Positions 54,608-64,000 of a DNA stretch of 64,000 bases are shown here, piece by piece. A program made the position numbers and the translations under genes. The stretch comes from Diphasiastrum complanatum (lineage: Eukaryota; Streptophyta; Lycopodiopsida; Lycopodiales; Lycopodiaceae). Where the stretch lies: assembly GCA_029204225.1 (NCBI GenBank), contig MU832093.1, forward strand, positions 23,645 to 87,644, given 5' to 3'. Within the stretch, counting starts at the first letter, position 1; each line of letters starts with the position of its first letter. The notes beneath the pieces were generated by a model. That model was not told the DNA's origin and did not search any database. It saw only the letters and a list, made by a program, of their open reading frames with translations.

Positions 54608-56103
54608 CTAAAGTTTATTTGAAGCTATTGTTCTCTCACAATGGTGATTGTTGTAGGTAGATCTTTGCAGCACATTATCAGCTCCTGTCTTTTTCTCATC
54701 TGTGACATGGCAAATATTAGTGAATGTGCAATTGTAAATGATGACATTTTCTATTATTTTGTTCTATTTTGAAATGGCAATGAGCATAAAGTACTTACGA
54801 GTCTTCCGTTGATGATAAATCTGAAAGATGTTGGTAGATTGGTTTGTAATAGCATGAGCTCTATTCTGATAAAATCAAGCTTCCAATGCCCTTCCACCTC
54901 AACCAAGTCAAATATTCCTCATTGTAGATAATGATTATCTCCATTTGGTTTGTGTGACCATTTAGTTCAAAGTCTTGATCCAGTGGTAGCCATGTACCTT
55001 CAATTTTCTTGTATCTCTAGTAGCTAAATTTGAGACTGAGCATTTGCTTTTCGATATGATAACAAAAGATCATTGAGGACTTTTAAATCCTGCATTCTAT
55101 GTCATTATTTGTTTTACTATCCCAGCCTTGATCCATGAGATCTGACAAAGTCTCATCTGATGGGCAAACAAATAAAGTTGGTGTCCTACGAACACTAGCA
55201 CTCGAGAAAAAATCAACAAATATATGCAATGAGATAAACCAACTTAGGTGAACAATTTTCAAGCCTGTGCTTATCTTCATAGCATTTCTAATATCATTGA
55301 GTAGCTTGCATCTCGAGGATTCAGAAACAATGCTGTCAGGAGTAGGCCACTCATCACTTTGAAAACTAGGCAATGGAATTGCTTCGAGCTTGCCAAAAGC
55401 TCTATCTGTTTGTGGCGTATATAAAGATTCATAAAAATAGATACCACAATCTTTGGACTTCTTCCTTTGTATTGCAGCTTTTCAACATCAGAGTGAATCA
55501 CGTCTAATATTCCTGCAAGTGATTGTGCGGGCTCTCATTCACTTATGCATGATGGATATAAATCTGAAAGAAAAAAACAATGTTGAAGCATTTACATCAT
55601 AATCTGAAGAACATCAATAAAGGAAATCACCTATGATTGCTGTAGAGTGCATATATTTTGATATACTTACAATTACATTTTTATGATCATGAGGATTGAT
55701 ATCATGTACTTTGATTTCTGAATGCATATATACACATTGCACTAAGACTTCTGATATCGATAAACCTCCCGGGGTAGTCTTAAACTCCAAAATTTTAGCT
55801 TTCCAATAAGATTTGTAAGTCATTTTTGCTCTTTTCTTTTGTCAAAAATTGCCTTTTGATGATGGATGCAGCAATACCCATGAGTTCTTCGTATATTTTG
55901 TTGTCTTCCAGTTATCAGCTTCATCTTTCTCATTGTAAAGAATCACATAATCGGGGTCTCCTTGCCATTGCTATTTTCAAAGCTTGGGCGCCAAAAACCT
56001 CTCTGATATGATACTTAAATTCAATTTTTCGTATCACATTTAATCTAATGTGAATGCCAACATAGTCACGGTTATTGCGTATACCATATTTTATGTAACT
56101 GCA
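54608..56103 (-). pseudogene. Gene C: minus-strand multi-exon gene with DCG peptidase-like motif
   Basis: From an acceptor TATGTGCAG near 56103 the frame reads YIKYGIRNNRDYVGIHIRLN, KYHIREVFGAQALKIAMA, a shift, DPDYVILYNEKDEADNWKTT, one TGA, SYWKAKILEFKTTPGGLSIS, to a donor GTAAGT at 55670. After an acceptor TTTCTTTCAG at 55564: DLYPSCISE, TGA, SLAGILDVIHSDVE, a shift, KAAIQRKKSKDCGIYFYESL and YTPQTDRAFGKLEAIPLPSF. Q...KDCGIYF resembles the Ulp1/C48 Cys motif (spacing six rather than five). A later part reads IEGTWLPLDQDFELNGHTNQ, YNEEYLTWLRWKGIGSLILS to donor GTAAGT at 54798, the stop following in the last exon. No catalytic His was identified. Homology to gene H is limited to the motif. Confidence 0.45.
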
Positions 56104-57029
56104 CATACTATATTTCTATAACTGTAACTAGTATAGTTAGAAAATTTCATTATACTAACCAGCATAGTCAAATAAATTTAAGTTGAGGTATTGACGTCGG
56201 GCAGATTAGCACGTGTCGGGCAGGAAGAAGAAACCAATGGAATATGTCCATGCTGCTCGGACACAAATTTCAAAGTTTTCTGTATTGCATTTTTATTTTT
56301 TAGTTAATTTGAACTACGTTACGTAGATTTCAAATCTGTGCATTTTCATTGGGCCTGGTGACTGTCGAAACTAAAGAAAAAAATAAAAGTATCTTTACAA
56401 AGGGTCTTTTTGATATTGAGAACTCCTCTAATGCTAGCAACGAACATATCCTCTTCTTAAATGTTAGAATCATCACAAAACGTATACGTAACATCTGTGG
56501 CTTATGCGTAACCGGAATTCTTTAAAAGAAACCATACCTAGTTGATTGTAGATGTATTGTCTTGAGACGATGCCATGTTATTCCCACAAAATGTGTGTTT
56601 TCTTTAAGAAACACCAATACATAATACTCATTATATATCATAAAGTATTTTTACTTTTGAATCGCAATTATAACAAATACTCATGCTCTTCTATTAAAGT
56701 AAGTGTTTTACTTACTAAAGCTTAACCTATATTTCAAGGTAACATCAAATAACATACCTGTAACGACTCTTTTCAATATATGGTTCAAAATCGAACCGAA
56801 GCTACTGCTCCTGTCCATACGTTGTGGCTAAGCATAAAAAGTTGTGGCTAAGCATAAAAAACTTTGTAAAGTGCATAACTTAAAAAAAGGGTTTTTTTTT
56901 TTAATACAAAGGGAAGGTCTAATATGGTGTCGGTGCAAGACCTTTTCTTGAAGTTCCGATCGTCATGTGTTGTTATAAAAGTGTGTGTAGTGTAGCGGAG
57001 CATTTTAAAGCGAAGAATCACCCATGAAT

Positions 57030-57060
<31 letters not shown>

Positions 57061-57597
57061 AGAGGGAGAGGGAGAGGGAGGGGAGACACCAACACCTCTT
57101 ATAGTTTATATTATAAACATCTCACTCTTTAAGTAATATAATCTTTTTAGGTACATTTTGATCATGTTCACTAGTAATAAGAAGCCAAGACGAGTAGGGG
57201 CTTAGAAGCTATTTGGGATGGTTAACAGAGTAAAACAACTGGTTTTGTTTAAGACGATGACGTTAACCCCATCTCGTATAAAAAATAAATCTCGTTCGGT
57301 CTCACTCACACACAGAGGCACACCACATCCGCGCTCGCGCGCGCGTGGGCGTTAAAGTACTTATTAAATCGTAAGATCTTGCTGAAAGAGTCTTTTGGGG
57401 AGTCGAAAATGAAAGCAACTGGTAGAAACTTCAACGCCAGAAAGGGCTCTCATACGGACAAGACTTCAGAAAATGGCTAAGCTGTAACAGGTTTAATCAT
57501 CTGGTCATGTCATAATATAAATCCTGCTATCAAAGCCATATTTCTGTTTTTCAGAAGGTTGCTAGCAGGTCAGAGCGGCTCCTGGCCATAAGTTCTA
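56104..57597. other. Spacer with simple repeats, no gene
   Basis: Includes an exact 20-bp tandem repeat at 56821-56860 (GTTGTGGCTAAGCATAAAAA twice), a GA/GGGA microsatellite at 57028-57080 and a CG-rich CGCTCGCGCGCGCG at about 57331. No conserved frame. The right end of the histone/C48 cluster may lie within 56.1-56.9 kb. Confidence 0.45.
57028..57080. repeat. (GA)n/(GGGAGA)n microsatellite
   Basis: GA units pass into GGGAGA units without interruption. Confidence 0.9.
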
Positions 57598-58254
57598 ATG
57601 GAACAGACGAAAATCGATCGTGAAATCATCAGCTACCTGTGCATACATGAAATTTCAGATAAGGACCACATAGATGTTACAGTGAATGGAATCTGGCTTT
57701 GCCTGCTACAAAGGAAAGCTTTAATAACTGTGTACAGCGTGACTTTAACCAGCCATGACGCTTTACCCTCCAACCTGGAAGATCAGCAACTTATTTAACA
57801 ACAGTGGTCCTTCTTGACTCCAGCGGTCATGATTTCACTTCTGTCCCTCTCAAGAAAAGCAGATTCACAACGATAATGACAAGTTAGGATGCTGTTTTTG
57901 CACACTACACTTTAAAAGGTGTTCCATAGAACTTTAGACGATCAATGGTTAACAGTTCCAGTTACCAAAATTCCTATGTAAAAAAAATGAATATGTATAT
58001 TCATTTTTACATGAAATAGTGAGAATCTGATTGCCACTTTTCTGCAAATCAAGGCTCAGCAACTTTTCTCGTACTCAGCCTTGCACTGGATTATACTCGT
58101 GATCTTCATCATGTTTTTTGGGTACGAAGTTTAGTATTCCTAAAGCTGGACGTTCATGCTACTGGTTGATGGAAGAATATCTCCCAGCGAATCAGGCAAG
58201 CTGCATGGCTTGGACGCCAGTTAATTATTGACTCCGCTGCGATGTGAATAAACA

Positions 58255-59090
58255 TCGGGCTCCCATGTGCACTGCCACCCACAATAAACTCGATGCCTAG
58301 TGCGCGAGCAGGATAAACTCAGATAGCCTGGCACATGCACTTACAATTCTTGGGGCTCAGGAAAGTGGGGGGAGCATTAATGCGCTCAAGTCGCTTGAAG
58401 CAAGTGCCCAGCCGATTACTTTGCAACAAGTGTAAGATGCATTGTTGCTGCCCAGCAGCTAACCCTTATGGATGCTGCCTGAGAAAATTTAAATTTCAAC
58501 TTTCCACGATTGCTTCCACATTTCTTTAGCGAGTCCTTGTTTTGCCCCCCGTTGCACCACCGCTTGTGTTCATCCATTATACCCCATATCGCCATGATAA
58601 GACGAGAGGACGAGGAAGGACAAATTCACTGGCGCGTGACTGGGCTGGTGTAGGGAATAACGAAGGACCGTGGACGTGCCTGGTTTGTGCGAGGCCTCAG
58701 AATGCCTGCTGGGGCAAAGGGAGGGAAGGAACAATAATTAGAGGGCTAGGTCCACTGACATTTGTTTTGGAAGCGCATTGCGTAACGCGTTGAGAGTTGA
58801 CGGGCAAAGGTTTTTCAAAATGACATTATGAATGTAAAGCGCCTTCGGACGAAATCCCGTTTGAATTTTTTATGTCTTTAGTTTGACAGGCATCTTAAAA
58901 TTTCGCTTTATTTTCCTTTCATGTTCTGTTTTTATTAGGGGGGGGGGGGGGGAGTTTGCTCATTATGGCTTATTATGGGGCCTGTTTTTAATACATCATC
59001 GGCCAGCCCTGCTAATAACGTAGTAGGTAATATGCATCATTCGTTGCTAACAAGAAGAACTTAATGAAATATAGTGATGACAACTAGCAA
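58255..59090. repeat. Dispersed repeat, copy 2
   Basis: Partner of 40040-40990, with shared blocks in the same order (see that entry). A poly-G run interrupts it at 58938-58952. 57598-58254 contains a 66-codon frame without motifs and nothing else supportable. Confidence 0.5.
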
Positions 59091-59365
59091 GGATACCTAC
59101 GAGAAAGTGCTTGGGAAACCTGAGTTATCCTCAAAAAAATCGGTAGTTTATAAAACTTATTAGATTTTCTAAGACTTTTACCTATAAAAGGGTATATATG
59201 TTTGTGTAAAAAATCGTTAAACATTTTATGATGCTGGTTTTCCAAGAAAACTTGTCGGTTACATTCCTATAGTTGCCGGTTTTTCCGAGCACTGAACAAG
59301 ATATCATGCAAATTTCTCTTGACAGATTCAATTGCATTACTTCATGAAAGGCCCGTGCATCTTGA

Positions 59366-59440
59366 GCCTTCCTTGCAAGTCGAGACCCTGCCCTCGGGCA
59401 AGGGCCGTTCCTGCAAGGAAGGCCCTCGGACAACGAGGCC
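59366..59440. other. GC-rich imperfect hairpin
   Basis: GAGCCTTCCTTGCAAG pairs with CCTGCAAGGAAGGCCCTC across about 30 bases, with an inner GCCCTCGGGCAAGGGC. Both this and the hairpin at 36380 carry GGCCTTCC words. 59441-61147 has no gene; it includes TCTCGAGAGA and CTCCCAAGAG palindromic words at 60470-60690. Confidence 0.5.
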
Positions 59441-61142
59441 TTCCACCATACGTGATGCACATTCGTATTGTGTTTTGACCGTTGACACTTTGCTTCAAGT
59501 TAGTTATCCACATGCAATATTTATTAGCATCCGTAGGTGTGGCTAAGGAAAGAAGGGATAATATGAGCCCCTCAAATGACTATGCACCATTGCTACTATC
59601 AAATTCTATAGCCAACCTCTCCAAAATCCTACGACTCTTCTATGAAAGTACTGTAAGGTGTTCTAAACTTTAGCTCCACTTTATTCCACTAGCACAAAAC
59701 GTACAAAAGAAGATTTCATACATAAAGTGCTCCATTTTATTCTTGTAGATGAAAACAACCAATACTCAGATATATAATATGGAAGAAGTACGGAACAGCT
59801 TCCATACGGAACCTTTCCGTTCCCCATTTTGTATTGTTCAGTGGGGAGAATGTATAGAACGAGTACAAAACGTGTAATTTTTTTTTTTCAAAAAATGCCA
59901 ATGTTGTAAGAGTAATGATATCCACTAAGTGCCCTTTACATGTAACTCTCTCAGAGCCCATGCTATTTGCCATCCTCTTAGTGAGCCAGGCCAACAAATT
60001 TCATGGGTTTTCAATCAAGCTCTCTATACATATGTAGTAGCAATATGTGTGCCACAATTCAAACAACCTACAATTGGAGTATTTATTTCCTTTCATGAGT
60101 TGAAGATTTCTCTTGCAACAAGGAGATCTTGCTTATGTCAAGCATTGCACCATCAAAGTGATGCCAGTAAACAACAAGACTAGGCATTACATGAGTTCCT
60201 GAGTACAAAAGGGCCTTTTTCAAAAGATACTTTTATTTTTTTCTCTAATTTTTGCTTCCATTTGGACCAATCAAAAGACCCAAAAATGAAATCTACGTAG
60301 CTCATCGGGACTAGCAAATTGGTTTGTAATTTTTGAATTTTTTAAATTGTTGCTGAGTAGCTCTTACGCATATGATTGGTTGACTTGTGATGCCCGTAGA
60401 GTACAAATTTTTGAGTTTGTTCAATCCGTGTATTTTGATTGCCGCTCTTCTTTTTTCAAATCTCACCATCTCTCTGTTCTCTCGAGAGATGTAGGCATTT
60501 TATGTAGCATTTAAAGATGGTGACTGCTAATTGATGCAAATGTTATAATGACATCCATCTACTTTTCCTCTAGTTTGTTCAATCTATAGTGTAATGTAAT
60601 TGGCGCACTTCTTTTCAATTCTTGCCCCTATTGTCTCTTCTCCCAAGAGTTCAATTCTCCCAAGAGATCATTTTTCTCGAGAGAAACCTTAGTTAACAAT
60701 GACTATAACTAGAGTGGTTTTGTATTCGAACTACTGTGGGCAGACACTTCTTGTATGCTGATTTCCAATTTTGACGAATTCGTCCATCCTACGTGGCATT
60801 TCTTATAAAGATCTTTCGTACTCAAGAACTTTCGTAATGTACAAAAAATGTGATACAACCTATTCTAGTGCCAACCTACGCTCGGTTTGTGCTTATTAGA
60901 CCGATCTAAACTTAGCAATAAGAGATCACACGAGATCTAAAAGGTTCTAAATCAAACTATGTGCTTTATCGAAGTAAGTAATGACCCAATTTCTTTGTCA
61001 TTGTATATTATAATCTATTTGTTGAAAAATATGTACTCGCAATATTGAATATAATGTGATCCTACATGTTCAATCACTGACCCTATATACACTTTGGACT
61101 TGCCTTCATTTTTATTATAGAAAAGAAAATGTAACCTCAATG

Positions 61143-62339
<1,197 letters not shown>

Positions 62340-62805
62340 TTAAGCCAAGTGTTGAGCATAGTTAGATTTACAAATGAAAAAATAATCTAAAGATCTGAGT
62401 ACTTCCATACCCAAAATGAAGTGCAAATGTTTGAGATCTACCAACTTAAACCCTTTGAATAGATCTAGCTTAGTTTTCTCAACACCTTCTAAATCATCTA
62501 CACTAAATATGAAATCATCAACACAAAGTAATAAAAGTACAATGTTGTTTTCATTAAATCTTATGTACAAAGGGGGATCATACTTACTAGGAGTAAATCC
62601 AATAGAGATAAGAAAAGTATCGAGCCTTGTGTTCCAAGTTCTAGAAGCTTGTTTCAAACCATACAAGCTCCTCTTGAGATGGCACACCTTGTCTTCCATA
62701 CCTTGCTTGATGAAGCCCTCAGGCTGCTCCATGAATATGTTGTCTTCCAAGTGGCTATTTAAAAATGCATTTGACACATCCATTTGAAACACAAACAACC
62801 AAAGT
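62340..62805 (-). pseudogene. Copia RT fragment, minus strand
   Basis: A continuous 150-codon frame: VFQMDVSNAFLNSHLEDNIF, MEQPEGFIKQGMEDKVCHLK, RSLYGLKQASRTWNTRLDTF, catalytic LLLLCVDDFIFSVDDLEGV (CVDD instead of YVDD, both Asp kept), FKLVDLKHLHFILGMEVLRS and KSNYAQHLA. It is cut at both ends: at 62805 by unrelated palindromic sequence and at 62340, after which a purine tract appears within about 60 bp, so the RNase H is deleted as in the 32-kb copy. The frame itself has no stop. Confidence 0.88.
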
Positions 62806-62824
62806 CACAACTACACATATGGGC

Positions 62825-63290
62825 GTTTTGCCACACGATGCTGCCACGCGAACCTAATACTTAGCCAAAATTTTGACATTTTTCTTTTGTGTGGCATTGA
62901 CACGCATGGAACATCCACGCCAAAACTTTTTTGGGGACCCTGCCGGTGAAAATCCAGGCTGGAAGTGGGGTCCGACAACAAATTTTAGATTTTGCGTGGC
63001 ACTGCCACGCATGCAGTGCCATGCAAATTTTAAAACTCGGAATTTGAAAAATGAATTCAAAATGTGTCGGCGTGGCAGAGCCACGTGTGGAAGTACCACA
63101 TACGACTATTATTTAACTACTTATCATGTGACATGTATCACTGGAGATTTGCCATGCATGGCAATGCCATGCGTGGCAAATCTTCAGAGAAAATTTCAGG
63201 GAGTTGGCTTTTTATTATTGCCATGCATGGCAATATCAAAATACCACACTTTGGAAATTTACTTTGAAAATTTGCCACACATGGCAAAAT
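62825..63290. repeat. Block of imperfect palindromes, TGCCATGCATGGCA/GCGTGGCACTGCCACGC
   Basis: Seven related palindromic sites: about 62833 (TGCCACACG...TGCCACGCG), 62890 (GTGTGGCATTGACACGC), 62994 (GCGTGGCACTGCCACGC), 63069 (GCGTGGCAGAGCCACGTG), 63149 (TTTGCCATGCATGGCAATG with TGCCATGCGTGGCAAAT), 63219 (TTGCCATGCATGGCAATA) and 63271 (TTTGCCACACATGGCAAAAT). Long frames here are by-products. It abuts the truncated copia RT. Confidence 0.75.
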
Positions 63291-63299
63291 AAATTTGTT

Positions 63300-64000
63300 G
63301 TGATTCTTTTTTTTTTTATTATTATGAATATATTTTGATAAACAACAACTTTACGATTAATTTAAAAGTAAATGAGATTTTTTTGAGGTTTTGAATAAGT
63401 GCAAACTAATAATAAAATGTGAACAAAAAATCAAATGATCATTATGTCAAATTATTATGCTTTGACAAATTGGAATTATTACCAGTTGAATATAACCTGC
63501 TATCTTATGTATTTATGGACATTATGATGTGTTTTCTATATTGAGAAAATTCCATCATCAAAATCTGGCATTAACCTCAATATGGTATTAATGGGTGAAA
63601 ACATAAGTGAGTAAATTTGCACTTGAAAGGATGCTAACTACCTTGCAATTGAGAGCCATGTGGTAGCTTGTTAAGCTAATTTGTTGATAAAAAAGTTGCA
63701 ATGTTATACACGTGTGTGTGTTTGCAAAGATGAATGAATAATAAAACATTGTGACAAAGTGTATTATTATCTTTCATATAATTTTCACAAATGTTACACA
63801 AAGAAGATGCTTTTTAATTATAATATATAAATAATCAACATTTTATATTTTCTAATTGTTCTCTTAATTAGTTCACACATCTATTAATATTGATAAGTTT
63901 TTCCAATTCTAAGTGATTGTGAGATGTGTTGAAATGAAACCATAGAAATGCAACATCGTAGAAAGATGTAATGATTTTAATTTGAAAAAATATCGGCCAC
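63300..64000. other. AT-rich non-coding end of window
   Basis: Poly-T and AT-rich sequence with no coding signal in any frame that I can support. Confidence 0.45.

Noticed and set aside
59182-59546. Frames across the hairpin at 59.37-59.44 kb
   Set aside because: Open on both strands owing to the inverted repeat and GC-rich composition; no family resemblance.
62820-63290. CRISPR-like array of palindromic repeats
   Set aside because: Repeats vary in sequence and spacing, there are no regular spacers, and the DNA is eukaryotic.

Overview
This is repeat-dense nuclear DNA of a land plant. Coding pieces carry GT-AG introns of roughly 75-120 bp, LTR retrotransposons have primer sites resembling initiator Met-tRNA, AG/CT microsatellites are long, and base composition is AT-rich. 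Nothing bacterial, organellar or CRISPR-like is visible. A large-genome seedless plant (for example a fern) would fit, but that is inference; no gene here fixes the species. The only possible ordinary host genes are the 3' end of an unrecognised gene at 1-678 and an FCP1/HAD-phosphatase-like fragment at 13.0-13.4 kb.

Layout. 0-12 kb: decayed Ty3/gypsy and Ty1/copia pieces on both strands, an AG microsatellite and a SINE-like Pol III promoter. 12.7-14.2 kb: tandem repeats, the FCP1-like fragment and an Asp/Gln-rich frame. 14.1-20.1 kb: the best preserved LTR element, with two LTRs, primer site and polypurine tract. It encodes gag and protease but then about 2.3 kb of unrecognised coding-like sequence instead of integrase and reverse transcriptase. 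20-29 kb: copia ends, an LTR with primer site, a 255-bp AG tract, and gypsy and copia pieces. 29.9-31.9 kb: a decayed minus-strand multi-exon gene with a DNA-methyltransferase-like DLPY motif. 32-35 kb: a copia pol whose RNase H is deleted, and gag pieces. 35.5-40 kb: GC-rich hairpin, short LTR pair, copia gag/PR/IN relics. 40-44 kb: tandem and dispersed repeats and an LTR with primer site. 44.3-46.7 kb: minus-strand copia pol.

46.7-56.1 kb is the most unusual part: a compact cluster of intron-containing genes, none a standard transposon gene. Two copies of a plus-strand gene join a histone H3/CENP-A-like fold to a C48 (Ulp1-like) cysteine-peptidase-like domain. Their third and fourth coding exons are exactly the same length in both copies (187 and 105 nt). 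Each copy lies head-to-head with a minus-strand gene of unknown family, here called U; copy A of U is a 432-codon, three-exon frame with a single internal TGA. A third minus-strand gene with a DCGIYF motif and a plus-strand gene of unknown family flank the pair. I read this as an undescribed or little-described mobile element or selfish gene array in early decay.

56-64 kb: mostly non-coding, with microsatellites, a relative of the 40-kb repeat, a truncated copia RT and a block of nested palindromes. Most coding entries are pseudogenes with stops or frameshifts.
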